Below, piece by piece: positions 50,827 to 63,015 of a stretch of DNA of 64,000 bases. Both the position numbers and the translations under genes were made by a program. This DNA comes from Agelas oroides. Its lineage: Eukaryota; Porifera; Demospongiae; Agelasida; Agelasidae. The stretch's first letter is position 1. Every line of letters starts with the position of its first letter. The notes below the pieces were generated by a model. That model ran no database searches. It worked only from the letters and a program-made list of their open reading frames with translations, and was not told the DNA's origin. Where the stretch lies: the NCBI GenBank assembly GCA_949130485.1, contig OX422189.1:1559720-1623719 (forward strand), in the 5' to 3' direction.

Positions 50827-53284
50827 ATATCTACACATACTTCACCCATAGTAACAGAGGAAGTTGTAAAATGATGTTGTACCACAGGAAGTTGTAAAAT
50901 GATGCTTTCTATAAGCTACCTTGTTTACAGTGTAAACTACCTTGTATATTTACTAATAACAACAAGGACAATCAGGTTAGAGAATATAACACATAATGAA
51001 TGTTAGTCTGGGATTTACGGTTTACAATATCCACCCTTGTCCTCGGGCTCTGCCCTGGAGTCAGGTGCTTATTGAGCATAAATCCCAGGCCAAGTCTCAT
51101 GCCCAGCCCATGCGTTATTCCCCCAAGTGGTAAGGACCATTGAGGTTGCGAGATCGGTAATTATTACATAGCACTTCCCTTACAACAGTAAAAATTTGTA
51201 TCTCTACTCAAAGTTTGGCGTAAAATGTTTTCAATGTTGCTAGTAATGGTCACCTTTGGGCTCTTCGCATGCATCCCTTATATACACATATCTATATATA
51301 CATATATGTAATAGATAATGCGTGGTAGCCTGTAGTCTCATCCCCAGACCCTCCCTCAAGGAGAAACGGTCTGGTGAACCGAGTCGAATTTCTTGGGCTA
51401 GCGCACACTTTTGCGACAGTGTCACCTTTATTCGTAAGTCAAAAATTGTTGTACAAGAAATGTATGGTCTTGTTCACATTTCAGACTTTGAATCTATCAA
51501 GTGTGGAAAAGTTCAGAGCAATCCCAATCTGCTTTACGGTAATTACTCTTGTCAACCAGACCCTCACATGTGGTCTGATCACCATGGGCAGGTTCAAGTT
51601 CACAATTTTTCCTTCAATAATGTCACCAACATGGACTACAATTTGATTAGTATAGTACTAAAAATTCTTGTTCATAGTTAACACAGAGATTTTAAGTAGT
51701 TCTCATACCTAAAGGTGGTACATGTGCACTAGACCAGTTCATTATCTTTTCACTGCCTCATGCAGTTGAACAATGGGCCAGACATTAAGCATCATAACCG
51801 TTTACAAGGTACAGATATTTAAAGATGCTGAGGACAGCCAGGAGCAATCAGTAACGTGTCGACCATAGTTTACGTGCGTCACTTTTGAGTATATAGGACG
51901 ATATTAAAATCTGATATAACCCACAGTCATATTCCACAAGAATGTGCCCAACTGTGATGATAATGTTGTACAAGATTTATATAATTATGCTTTTACCCAC
52001 AGATAAACGGACATTGTTCCTTGAGTTGCTCCTTTGGATTATATTTCTGTGTATACCTCTTGCTGTGTGTCTCTCTGAGATTATTACATCTGAAAATGAA
52101 CTCTATACTTACCTTGTACAGCATGTGTATATTATGTTTCAGTGCTCATATGGTGTATATTGAGTAAAAAATCTTTTTCTTGAGTTTTTGCTGACAAGTT
52201 TAATTCAACACTGCCTTTGGCTGCTGTGGCTACTTCAACCTTCTCCACCGTGAAAGACCAAGGACAACTGATTCACTAGCATGTGCGTATTGCGGGTTAA
52301 AACATACACGGCGGCGCGCGCCTGCTTCTCGGTACCGGTACATAGTGGCATTCATTCCGTAGTGCTATCTATTCATCGCGCAAGCGCTGCTGATTATTCA
52401 TCGTTCTGGGTCCGTGTATATTTCCGCCAACCGAATTCCAAACAGTTACGGAATGTGAATTACGGAATGGGATTCGTTACTTTCACAACGACTCATGTCT
52501 TAGCCTAGCCTCGTTCCCAGGCCCTGCGCGCGTTCGTCGGTTGCAGTACAGAGGTTTTCAGGTTGGTTGTCCGTAATCCGTTTGCGCATGCGCGACCTTT
52601 CCCGGTTCTTTTGCAAGCGCTGTGAACTCCTAGCCTCGTTCCCAGGCTCTCCCCGCGCACGAACGAAAAATCGAAAGGAAAGGGGAGAGCTAGAGCCTGG
52701 TAAAATTTATCACGTGAGAAACGTCATAGGTCGAGAGAACTTAATTACATGTGGGCGAACGAATGAACTCGCCCACGCTGCATGGACAGAATACAGTTGC
52801 GATAGCTTTATGGCCGACAGAATGGGACTAGACGGCACTATGCTACATTACCTGGCAGTACGGAAAGCTATGGTAAGCGTATACAGACCCATACATTCGA
52901 AAATCACGCTAACCTACTCGCTTACCTGGCAAACTGACCGCTTTACACCCCGGAGAATGGCTTTCAAGGCGCTATTAAACGCCAAGGCAGGTTTTCCTGG
53001 GCTTTGCTCAAGTTTTCTCTGCCGCTTATTATTCGAAAAAACCGGCAAGAACGGGCTCCTACTAAAAAACAGCCACATGTACTGTCGATTATCGATCAAC
53101 TACGTGCGTGGGCACACCGACGATCCGCCTACGCTCAATTAAGTCCTCTCTACCCTACTACCCCTACGTCACTCACGTGATAAATTATCCCAGGCCCTCT
53201 CCCGCTTTTCCGTACTGCATGCAAGAATCTCGTTATGTACAGACCGAGGGGTCCGTCACGGCGCGGTTCGGCGTACGAGATTTC

Positions 53285-53420
53285 GAAATCCAGTGGATTT
53301 CAGGTGGATTTCTGGATTTCAGTTTGGATTTCTGGATTTCTGGATTTCAAAGTGGATTTCTGGATTTCAAAGTGGATTTCTGGATTTCAAGCGGATTTCT
53401 GGATTTCGCTATTTCTGAAG
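53285..53420. repeat. 19-bp minisatellite (GGATTTCTGGATTTCA type)
   Basis: Degenerate units of about 16-20 bp built on TGGATTTCTGGATTTCAAAG. A related block occurs at 53846-53980, and both are mirrored in the right arm at 54139-54290 and 54670-54800. Protein frames with WISGFLDF repeats come from this array and are not genes. Confidence 0.9.
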
Positions 53421-53504
53421 ATACAGCTAAAATATACTCATGAACAATCATGAACCACATTCCTCTCAGCCTATATGCTAACAGAATACAATGTCACAGG
53501 CAGT

Positions 53505-53660
53505 TCACCGCTACATAGCGCATAGGCAGCGTGTTCGTTGATTGTCATACATATACATACGCATACTGCGTGTTCGTTGATTGTCATACATATTCATACA
53601 CATACTGCGTGTTAGTTACATACATATTCATACCGTACTGCATGTTCGTCATACATAATA
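53505..53660. repeat. ~38-bp tandem repeat in the left arm
   Basis: Units contain TGTTCGTTGATTGTCATACA and CATACTGCG. One more unit is present than in the mirrored right arm. Confidence 0.8.
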
Positions 53661-53698
53661 CATCTGACAATTGCAATTACATCACCTTGGAAGAATGA

Positions 53699-53740
53699 CC
53701 TTTGTACCCGACCGCGAAGATCGGCCGGGTACAAAGGTCA
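53699..53740. repeat. Local hairpin CCTTTGTACCCG...CGGGTACAAAGG
   Basis: A 42-bp near-perfect palindrome (TGACCTTTGTACCCG-ACC to GGCCGGGTACAAAGGTCA), mirrored at about 54380-54421. It is an inverted repeat inside an inverted repeat. Confidence 0.85.
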
Positions 53741-54138
53741 TTTATTGTGGTGACGTTCTATTACGTCATAGAAAATCGGTGCACGTGCACGTCCTTGTAA
53801 TGTAAAGTATACGGATATTTGCGGAGTATTTTAATAGAATCCTGAATTGGATTTCCGGATTTTAGAGTGGATTTCCGGATTTCAGTACATTTCTGGATTT
53901 CAGAGTGGATTTCTGGATTTCAGAGTGGATTTCTGGATTTCAGATTGGATTTCTGGATTTCAGATTGGATTTCTGGATTTCAAATTTTTGCAGACAACCA
54001 ACCTTGAAAACCTCTGTACGAAATTCGCGCAGCGACGAACGCGCAGGGCCTGGGAACGAGGCTAGTCTTAGCCTCGTTCCCAGGCGAGGGGTCCGTCACG
54101 AAAGAAATCTCGTACACCGTCGGCAGAAATCCAAACTG

Positions 54139-57100
54139 AAATCCAGAAATCCACTATGAAATCCAGAAATCCAATCTGAAATCCAGAAATCCACTCTGAA
54201 ATCCAGAAATCCACTCTGAAATCCAGAATTGTACTGAAATCCGGAAATCCACTCTAAAATCCGGAAATCCAATTCAGGATTCTATTAAAATACTCCGCAA
54301 ATATCCGTATACTTTACATTACAAGGACGTGCACGTGCACCGATTTTCTATGACGTAATAGAACGTCACCACAATAAATGACCTTTGTACCCGGCCGATC
54401 TTCGCGGTCGGGTACAAAGGTCATTCTTCCAAGGTGATGTAATTGCAATTGTCAGATGTATTATGTATGACGAACATGCAGTACGGTATGAATATGTATG
54501 TAAACTAACACGCAGTATGTGTATGAATATGTATGACAATCAACGAACACGCTGCTTATGCGCTATGTAGCGGTGAACTGCCTGTGACATTGTATTCTGT
54601 TAGCATATAGGCTGAGAGGAATGTGGTTCATGATTGTTCATGAGTATATTTTAGCTGTATCTTCAGAAATAGCGAAATCCAGAAATCCGCTTGAAATCCA
54701 GAAATCCACTTTGAAATCCAGAAATCCACTTTGAAATCCAGAAATCCAGAAATCCAAACTGAAATCCAGAAATCCACCTGAAATCCACTGGATTTCGAAA
54801 TCTCGTACGCCGAACCGCGCCGTGACGGACCCCTCGGTCTGTACATAACGAGATTCTTGCATGCAGTACGGAAAAGCGGGAGAGGGCCTGGGATAATTTA
54901 TCACGTGAGTGACGTAGGGGTAGTAGGGTAGAGAGGACTTAATTGAGCGTAGGCGGATCGTCGGTGTGCCCACGCACGTAGTTGATCGATAATCGACAGT
55001 ACATGTGGCTGTTTTTTAGTAGGAGCCCGTTCTTGCCGGTTTTTTCGAATAATAAGCGGCAGAGAAAACTTGAGCAAAGCCCAGGAAAACCTGCCTTGGC
55101 GTTTAATAGCGCCTTGAAAGCCATTCTCCGGGGTGTAAAGCGGTCAGTTTGCCAGGTAAGCGAGTAGGTTAGCGTGATTTTCGAATGTATGGGTCTGTAT
55201 ACGCTTACCATAGCTTTCCGTACTGCCAGGTAATGTAGCATAGTGCCGTCTAGTCCCATTCTGTCGGCCATAAAGCTATCGCAACTGTATTCTGTCCATG
55301 CAGCGTGGGCGAGTTCATTCGTTCGCCCACATGTAATTAAGTTCTCTCGACCTATGACGTTTCTCACGTGATAAATTTTACCAGGCTCTAGCTCTCCCCT
55401 TTCCTTTCGATTTTTCGTTCGTGCGCGGGGAGAGCCTGGGAACGAGGCTAGGAGTTCACAGCGCTTGCAAAAGAACCGGGAAAGGTCGCGCATGCGCAAA
55501 CGGATTACGGACAACCAACCTGAAAACCTCTGTACTGCAACCGACGAACGCGCGCAGGGCCTGGGAACGAGGCTAGGCTAAGACATGAGTCGTTGTGAAA
55601 GTAACGAATCCCATTCCGTAATTCACATTCCGTAACTGTTTGGAATTCGGTTGGCGGAAATATACACGGACCCAGAACGATGAATAATCAGCAGCGCTTG
55701 CGCGATGAATAGATAGCACTACGGAATGAATGCCACTATGTACCGGTACCGAGAAGCAGGCGCGCGCCGCCGTGTATGTTTTAACCCGCAATACGCACAT
55801 GCTAGTGAATCAGTTGTCCTTGGTCTTTCACGGTGGAGAAGGTTGAAGTAGCCACAGCAGCCAAAGGCAGTGTTGAATTAAACTTGTCAGCAAAAACTCA
55901 AGAAAAAGATTTTTTACTCAATATACACCATATGAGCACTGAAACATAATATACACATGCTGTACAAGGTAAGTATAGAGTTCATTTTCAGATGTAATAA
56001 TCTCAGAGAGACACACAGCAAGAGGTATACACAGAAATATAATCCAAAGGAGCAACTCAAGGAACAATGTCCGTTTATCTGTGGGTAAAAGCATAATTAT
56101 ATAAATCTTGTACAACATTATCATCACAGTTGGGCACATTCTTGTGGAATATGACTGTGGGTTATATCAGATTTTAATATCGTCCTATATACTCAAAAGT
56201 GACGCACGTAAACTATGGTCGACACGTTACTGATTGCTCCTGGCTGTCCTCAGCATCTTTAAATATCTGTACCTTGTAAACGGTTATGATGCTTAATGTC
56301 TGGCCCATTGTTCAACTGCATGAGGCAGTGAAAAGATAATGAACTGGTCTAGTGCACATGTACCACCTTTAGGTATGAGAACTACTTAAAATCTCTGTGT
56401 TAACTATGAACAAGAATTTTTAGTACTATACTAATCAAATTGTAGTCCATGTTGGTGACATTATTGAAGGAAAAATTGTGAACTTGAACCTGCCCATGGT
56501 GATCAGACCACATGTGAGGGTCTGGTTGACAAGAGTAATTACCGTAAAGCAGATTGGGATTGCTCTGAACTTTTCCACACTTGATAGATTCAAAGTCTGA
56601 AATGTGAACAAGACCATACATTTCTTGTACAACAATTTTTGACTTACGAATAAAGGTGACACTGTCGCAAAAGTGTGCGCTAGCCCAAGAAATTCGACTC
56701 GGTTCACCAGACCGTTTCTCCTTGAGGGAGGGTCTGGGGATGAGACTACAGGCTACCACGCATTATCTATTACATATATGTATATATAGATATGTGTATA
56801 TAAGGGATGCATGCGAAGAGCCCAAAGGTGACCATTACTAGCAACATTGAAAACATTTTACGCCAAACTTTGAGTAGAGATACAAATTTTTACTGTTGTA
56901 AGGGAAGTGCTATGTAATAATTACCGATCTCGCAACCTCAATGGTCCTTACCACTTGGGGGAATAACGCATGGGCTGGGCATGAGACTTGGCCTGGGATT
57001 TATGCTCAATAAGCACCTGACTCCAGGGCAGAGCCCGAGGACAAGGGTGGATATTGTAAACCGTAAATCCCAGACTAACATTCATTATGTGTTATATTCT

Positions 57101-57339
57101 CTAACCTGATTGTCCTTGTTGTTATTAGTAAATATACAAGGTAGTTTACACTGTAAACAAGGTAGCTTATAGAAAGCATCATTTTACAACTTCCTGTGGT
57201 ACAACATCATTTTACAACTTCCTCTGTTACTATGGGTGAAGTATGTGTAGATATACACACACGTCACTGCAAGAACTACTCAGTTAAAATAACCTCTTGA
57301 GTGGTTATTAGTGCATTGGCCCACCTTCTACATAAGTCT
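54139..57339. repeat. Giant palindrome, right arm (~3.2 kb)
   Basis: Reverse complement of 50724-53980. The 158-bp centre (about 53981-54138) holds the right end of the left-arm element, its target duplication and GAGGGGTCCGTCACG, which also occurs at 53245 and 54835. The outer flanks on the two sides share no target duplication, so it was not inserted as one element. Confidence 0.95.
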
Positions 57340-58398
57340 GTTGCGGCTGTGAACTTACCAGCCATCTCTGACTTGGCGAGCTCACTTGATCTTGAAGTGG
57401 ATGTCGTGAAGGTAATGAACATGATAATATGGTAAAGGTAATGGTGTGTTATTTCGGAAAGAACTGACTTAACGTCCAGCAGCAACTGTTAGTAGCATGG
57501 GTCTTTGTACTGTCTCTCAAGAGTGACACTGCTTGAATTCACTGATTTGAAGTTTCACTTTTGGACACTCTTGTTATTTTACAATAGAGCTTTTTCATGT
57601 GACATCTGATCACAAAAGAAAACAGAAAAATGCCGCTATATGTTGGTGTACAAGGAGATAATATAGCTTCTATAGTGATCCTCGGCAAACAGAGTGATAT
57701 ACTTATATTGCTTTTAGCATGTGTTGAATCAGACAAAATACCACTGCTATGTAAGTTAAACGCTTACCTGTGGGGTTTTCAATCGACATAGCATACACTG
57801 TCAATGTTATACTGTACAAGCTGTGGGCGGCTCAACCGAGTTTCTACTTAGTATATGAAATTATGCTCACGTGATGAAAATCTAAATGCAAAACTTCAAG
57901 TCTTAGTTAACACTCTGTGAAAATTTACACTGCAACTTGTATCTGGAAAGAACTAGTGTATGTGTCGGCTGATTCAGATTGTTCATCACACAACTATCTT
58001 CATTTTTCTGTAGGCAGGTTAACAGCACAGGTGAGGTTTGATATCACCAAACACATAAACAACCATACAACGAAAACCGCTAACAAACTAATGTACAACT
58101 AAACACTACCTGCAGCTATTAAAACACTAAAAAAAACTAGATTGAGTGTATTTCCTACCAGTGGGCTCTGATGTAACTGGTTTGCATTGTGGCAGACCAC
58201 TGTGGATAGTCTCAAACTGACTGTAGCTACTGGCTGGTTCACTACTATATGCTAACGAACACATTCTGTGATATGTGTATATCACTCTAGTTTTCTGTAG
58301 TATGGTTTGTCATGTGCCTTTGTAACTTTGCCTTTGGGTTATTGCTTCTTGCCCTTGCAACTATCAGATAGAGTGTTTGTGATGCAGCCCATAGGCAT
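57340..58398. other. No firmly supported gene
   Basis: On the minus strand a possible small exon ends at a donor (GATGGCTG|GTAAGT) at about 57357, with coding-like SSELAKSEMAG before it, but no second exon was found. The rest is AT-rich with no recognised domain. Confidence 0.35.
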
Positions 58399-61163
58399 AG
58401 TCTAACCTAGCCACGTTCCCAGGCTCTTGTGCGGGGGAGGAGGAAAGAGAGCCTGGTACACACTATTCGTGCATGCGCCAAATTCCCTTGGTAACCTGCA
58501 TACTACTCCGCTACACTAAAATTACGGCCAATTTCTGTTTACCTTCTGAAAGGCTGCACTGCCTGGTTATACTCCCTGTGGGATACATATGGGCGGTTTT
58601 AAAGTCAAAAACAATATCGCTTTGACCATAGATAATATAGCTAGCTCCGTACCGGGATTGGAAACATCTCACGTGATGCGCATATCTTCAATAGTTAAGC
58701 GCGCGGACACTCCGTGTTACGGTCGTGGGTTGCCTTGAGGGAGAAGGAGCGACCGACCGACAAGCAAAAAAGCTTCAGAAGCGAGAAGTGTACTTAAGCT
58801 GGTGAGTTTTGCGGGGTAGTGTGCGGTTTGGGGAGGGTTGCGCTACAATTAGAACAGTAATTTTTGTCTGATAGTCAAGTTTAGTGTAGTCATTTTAAAC
58901 CTTTAAGCAAGCGCCTCTGTTTTGTTAAAATTTTGTGTACCAGTTGCTCTCAGTGTAGGTTTATGGCTTTGGTTTAGAGTGTCTCCGAAGAAAGCTCACA
59001 GCCTGAAGTTTTGCATGGTAATAGTATATGATGATATGAACACGTTTTTCTTAAGTTACAGGAAGTATACGGCCATACATAGTCTATTGTAGGTAAAGAA
59101 GTTTGTGTACCAGTTGCTCTCAGTGCAGGTTTATGGCTTTGGTTTAGAGTGTTTCCGAAGAAAGCTCACAGTCTGAAGTTTTGCATGGTAACAGTATATG
59201 ATGTCATACACTTTATTGTGGAGGAGTTTGTGGGGAAGATTGTGGTAGTTCCTTTTCGGAGTGCCTATTATTACCACCCATAAATTGGTGGCAATAATCG
59301 CCACTAAATGCCTATTACCACTGATCCCAATCATTCCATTGTTGCATACAGTTACTATAAGTCTATAAAGAAGCAGCCTTACATGAGAAAGCGTGCTTGT
59401 GGCTATGCTGGATTACAGTCATTTTCACTTCTCCATCTTACTAGGTACAAGGTTAAGCTTAAACATTGGCACAAGACTGACCTGCCACAATACACGGTAA
59501 CTTCTACGGGGATTCGCGTGATACGCCCATCTTCAGTGTCAAAAGGCTTGTTGTGCCACCAAGAGCACATAAGAACGGGTGGCTTGAGTAAGAGTGTGTA
59601 ACTCCATAAGATTTGAAACCCCTCGGATTTTACCTCTAGTACTATGAATAGTAACATGTACTGTTCAGCTGTGGATAGACATAAGCCATCGTTGCTAAGC
59701 ACGTGACCAGGTGTTCTATTTTAGTACAGCTCAGTAATTTGACCGAACTATGGGCTTCTATTGGAGTTACACTCTCTTAAGAACTCAAGCCACTTGTTCT
59801 TACGTATGTGCTCTTGTGCCACCGATCAGTGTCAATAGTCAGTTTGTGACTTTATTGCCACTAATGCAGTAGCAGTAACCAACCAGTAGTGGTAATCACC
59901 AGTTTATTTGGCGGCAATAGCCATGGCCTTTCCTTTTGAAAATAGGCCTCTTGTATTTGTGTAACGGCAACGTTCATTCCCTGTACACCTACAGATATGA
60001 GTGGGAGAAAATTCCAGTTGGACATGCATTGCAAGAGAAGAGAGGAAATATGATGGATGAAACGCTATCTTACTCCGTATCTGCAAGGAACTACCAGTGT
60101 TGCCACTCACAGTATTAATTGCAGGACAACTAGTTGATATCTAGTCACTAAGTCTGGTGCAAACATATCACTACACTCCCAGCATTCCAATCCCATCACT
60201 CGCCATCACTGACTGATGCTCCTGGTCTGCTGGTCCCTGCTTGTACGACAGTGTCAGCTTGATCCTCCACAACAATTCTTTGGTTGTCAGTGCCAAGAGG
60301 TTGTGTACGTCACAATCTCAACATTTTAGCAATACCCAGACTTCAAGAGCAAGGTTGATTATACAGAATTGAAGATGAACATTTATCTAAACACCCCCAA
60401 GGAAGTAACCCATAAGCTGTATCTACATTTTTCGGCAGGTTTCCTCTACATTTTCTTTGTCTTAATTCAATTGTATTGTGTATTGTTGATATCATGCTGT
60501 ATAATTTGCTTGCTTTATCAACTTCCAAGAGCAATTATAAAAACCGTTTTTCCTGTAAATTTGACTGTGTGCACACATGAGGAGCTTCTCTAGTTGTGCT
60601 CCATCTTTTGTAGCTGTAGTGTGCTCTCTCTACACTGGACGTCCCGACGCGCGCGATAACCTCGCAGTGGTTTCACGGATGATCCCAGATCGCAGTTCAT
60701 CATGTACGCGACCGGAAGTACTACTTCCTGCGTAACGCGGAGTGGACGGCATAATTGAGATGTTTCCAATCCCGGTACGGAGCCATATTATCTATGCTTT
60801 GACGGTAACGGTCTGCACTGCTTCGTTCGAGGCGATCGGTAAACTTCAAAGGGAAAGATTGCATCAGTCACGTGCCGCAGCGTTTAGCTGGAATGGACAA
60901 ACGCGTGGACAATTCCTGCAAGCGAAGAGCTGAATACCTTCGTCGCTCCCTCGTCATCGTGTACACAGAGCGTGGTCAGTGGCAGGCATCTTTCATACGG
61001 GAGAAGTCGGCGTGCCTTGCGGAGGTTAGTGTAACGGAGCAGATTTTACGGAAATTTCCAAATTCCCAGAAATCCTGGTGGAACTGAGCATGCGCAAACA
61101 GTGTGTACCAGGCTCTTTTCTCCCCGCCCACGCACGAGCCTGGGAACGAGGCTAAGTCTAACC
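58399..61163. mobile_element. TAGCCTCG element with a nested 2.17-kb element, 9-bp TSD
   Basis: The outer element is 58408-61154: left end TAGCCACGTTCCCAGGCTC, right end GAGCCTGGGAACGAGGCTA, with subterminal GGTACACACTATTCGTGCAT and its mirrored match. It is flanked by the exact duplication AGTCTAACC (58399-58407 and 61155-61163). Without the nested element it would be about 570 bp. A 64-residue plus-strand frame near 60892 (MDKRVDNSCKRRAEYLRRSL) sits in it; no domain is recognised. Confidence 0.85.
58620..60803. mobile_element. 2.17-kb non-autonomous element, 7-bp TSD (copy 2)
   Basis: The element 58627-60796 matches the copy at 4049-6227 at roughly 97% by eye with small indels, and is flanked by the exact duplication CTTTGAC (58620-58626 and 60797-60803). 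The left terminus has a duplicated TAGC. The same internal tandem repeat and short frames recur, none like a transposase. Confidence 0.9.
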
Positions 61164-61657
61164 AAGTATAGCTGAGGGAGATATGTGTGAAATTCTCCCA
61201 AAATTGATCATTTGTATTAGACCATCGTGTGTTTGATCAATATTACATTATTAAGAGCTAAGTCTTTTCTCAGGCTGTAAGGTAGTATAGTCTAAGGTGG
61301 TGTGTAGCTTCTTTGACCTTCCACAAAGGCCTTTACAGACGAGGCTGTGGTATATTTTACCATGTCAGAATAATGTTGCTGTCAAAGGTATAGGAAAGCA
61401 GAGAGGACTTATTTGTGCAAGGCAACATGGGCCTAAGAACAACAATGAAACTTGCTTGCTGCATATGTATAAACCTGCCTTCCGATCTGTGGGATGTACT
61501 GAACTAGAGGTTGTCCACATGCACTTACCAGGTTCTCTTTTCCTTGTTTACTCAAGTGGGAAGGGAAAGCGGGACAATGATAATGTGATGACAACTTTAT
61601 TCCTGAGTGAACATCTCCAATCATGCATGGTCAGAAGTTACTGCTTCTCTCTATTAG
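61164..61657 (+). other. Possible 5' region of the HMG-box gene
   Basis: A plus-strand frame (61297-61674) is open but crosses the acceptor at 61657 and matches no known domain. It could hold an upstream exon or the promoter and 5' UTR. The first exon of the gene is unresolved. Confidence 0.35.
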
Positions 61658-61778
61658 AACTTCATTGGGAATAAAAAGCGATCTACTGCCCCAGGGGACA
61701 AGGAGAATCAACCAGTGCAAAAGATGAGGAAACTAAGTGCCTACAACTGCTTTTCAGCAGAGTTTCTAAAATCTGAAG
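61658..61778 (+). CDS. HMG-box gene, exon 1 of the resolved part
   Basis: After the acceptor CTCTCTATTAG the frame reads NFIGNKKRSTAPGDKENQPV and then the first helix of an HMG box, LSAYNCFSAEFLKSE. The donor GAAG|GTACAA ends it in phase 1. A basic stretch before the box is typical of DNA-binding or nuclear proteins. The true N-terminus is missing. Confidence 0.65.
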
Positions 61779-61920
61779 GTACAATGATGCACACAACTTA
61801 GGCATAACAATTGTCAGAAGTGCATTTTGTGCAGAGTATGGCTGTCACATTACTGAGGAGTGAACCAACCTTAGTCCATGTGACTGTGGTTATTGAATAC
61901 GTACAATGTGTTTACTACAG

Positions 61921-62102
61921 AAGCGAAGGAGATTGACAGCCTAGCAGTGAAGAACAGAAAGATTGGGGAGCTATGGCGAGGGCTAAGTATAGATGAGAAG
62001 GAGAAATATTACACGTTGGCCAAAGAAGAGAGTACGCCTGGTGTTGGCCACTGTGGAGACTGGAAGACCGTATCCAAAATCTTGAGCAACATGAATACGA
62101 AC
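61921..62102 (+). CDS. HMG-box gene, exon 2
   Basis: The exon completes the HMG box: NRKIGELWRGLSIDEKEKYY follows acceptor TTTACTACAG. The W-x-x-LS-x2-EK-x3-Y pattern, with its tryptophan, is diagnostic of the second and third helices. The exon ends with WKTVSKILSNMNTN at the donor AAC|GTAGGT, phase 0. HMG boxes bend DNA; which subfamily this belongs to is unclear. Confidence 0.75.
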
Positions 62103-62214
62103 GTAGGTTTTGTGTCCAGATGGGGATCTAAAGTTGGAGCTTTAATTAGCTACTGAACCTCAAAGTGTTCTCTTAGTGAATATATACATTTATGCATACT
62201 TTGATTACATGTAG

Positions 62215-62359
62215 TGCAAATGGGCTGATAAGTGTGGAGTCCAAATGTTCTATGTTCTCTGCTACGGACCAAACCATTATGCTGGAGGAACACAGTGTGG
62301 AGTTCAGTACCTACAGTCACATGCCAACATACCAATGGACTTCCTCCATTCCCACAAAG
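62215..62359 (+). CDS. HMG-box gene, exon 3
   Basis: The exon follows acceptor ACATGTAG in phase 0 and encodes a Cys/His-rich segment, CKWADKCGVQMFYVLCYG, then GGTQCGVQYLQSHANI and FLHSHK. It ends at AAAG|GTACCA, phase 1. The cysteines might bind metal, but the pattern matches no family I know. Confidence 0.6.
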
Positions 62360-62693
62360 GTACCATACAAGAGTGTTCTCTAGACATTTGCATTTGTAAA
62401 GTGCAGAATTTACATAATTATGAGCGTGAGGACAATGTCTCAACACAGCCCTTTTAATTGTGATGTAACAGGACCTTTGTTACATCACAAAACTATATTG
62501 TGTGAGTGGCAAGTATAGTAACTACATGTTTGAAATTGATTCGTTCTGAGCAGAATATAATACTTCATTCTATCAACATAACATACCAAAGCATACTCAC
62601 TCGTGTGTTTCAGAAGGTGAAATGTGTGCTTGTAGTGGATGTCACTCAGTATTAAATTTTTGATAAACCATAACCTCTACAAAAAACATCCAG

Positions 62694-62789
62694 GGTCCAA
62701 CTCTGTGCAACACCCTGGGAGCAGCTCTGGTCGAGAGGAATGGGAGTGTTGCCGGAAGGCAGTACAAGAACTCCTAAACTTGAAATATG
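62694..62789 (+). CDS. HMG-box gene, exon 4
   Basis: A 96-bp phase-1 exon between acceptor AACATCCAG and donor TATG|GTAAGT. It encodes GSNSVQHPGSSSGREEWECC and then RKAVQELLNLKY, a short helix. Its phase is compatible with both neighbours. Confidence 0.65.
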
Positions 62790-62853
62790 GTAAGTCCTTC
62801 TATAAAACAGCTTATGTTACCAGTCTTTTGATTGAAACTTCATCTCCTCACAG

Positions 62854-63015
62854 CCTTGGCTCTTGGGAATCCCAAGGCAAAGGTGCCATACACAACCCTG
62901 CTGCCCTCTCAAGTAAAGAATTTTCCAGCAGATCTGAAGTTTGGACCCCCTTCTTCTTTTGGTAATCAATCCCTGAAGAGGATTCTGGATGCAGCAGATG
63001 CCATTTACTTTGACT
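62854..63015 (+). CDS. HMG-box gene, exon 5
   Basis: A 162-bp phase-1 exon between acceptor CTCCTCACAG and donor GACT|GTAAGT, encoding ALGNPKAKVPYTTLLPSQV, FPADLKFGPPSSFG and SLKRILDAADAIYF. The intron before it is 64 bp. No domain is recognised. Confidence 0.65.

Larger units (their letters stand above)
50724..53980. repeat. Giant palindrome, left arm (~3.26 kb)
   Basis: The arm pairs with about 54139-57339 as a reverse complement. Outer limits are AGACTTATG at 50724 and CATAAGTCT ending 57339. Identity is near complete; the 191-residue frame at 52567 is identical to its mirror at 55514. Visible differences are GT-tract length at about 50803, one extra 38-bp tandem unit near 53530 in this arm, a G/A substitution near 53525, a one-base indel near 53610 and a substitution near 53895. 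The arm contains (GT)n, a 38-bp repeat and 19-bp repeats. Confidence 0.95.
52497..54073. mobile_element. 1.56-kb TAGCCTCG element spanning into the palindrome centre, 9-bp TSD
   Basis: The element 52506-54064 has ends TAGCCTCGTTCCCAGGCCCT and AGGGCCTGGGAACGAGGCTA, with arms extending through CGCGTTCGTCG and GAGGTTTTCAGGTTGGTTGT. The exact 9-bp duplication is GTCTTAGCC (52497-52505 and 54065-54073). The bases after the right duplication (TCGTTCCCAGG) show it landed in a pre-existing copy of its own terminus. A further related end lies inside at 52630. The mirrored arm holds the same left end but not the right, so the palindrome axis falls within this element. Confidence 0.8.

Noticed and set aside
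52567-53142. 191-residue ORF (and its mirror at 54939-55514)
   Set aside because: It runs through ends of TAGCCTCG elements (SFPGSPRARTKN is translated terminus) and has no domain. Its perfect mirror is explained by the palindrome.
53108-54065. ORFs with repeated WISGFLDF
   Set aside because: They are translations of the 19-bp minisatellite.
50724-57339. The giant palindrome as one huge fold-back transposon
   Set aside because: There is no target duplication or shared terminal motif at 50724 and 57339; the only exact duplication (GTCTTAGCC) belongs to an element within one arm.
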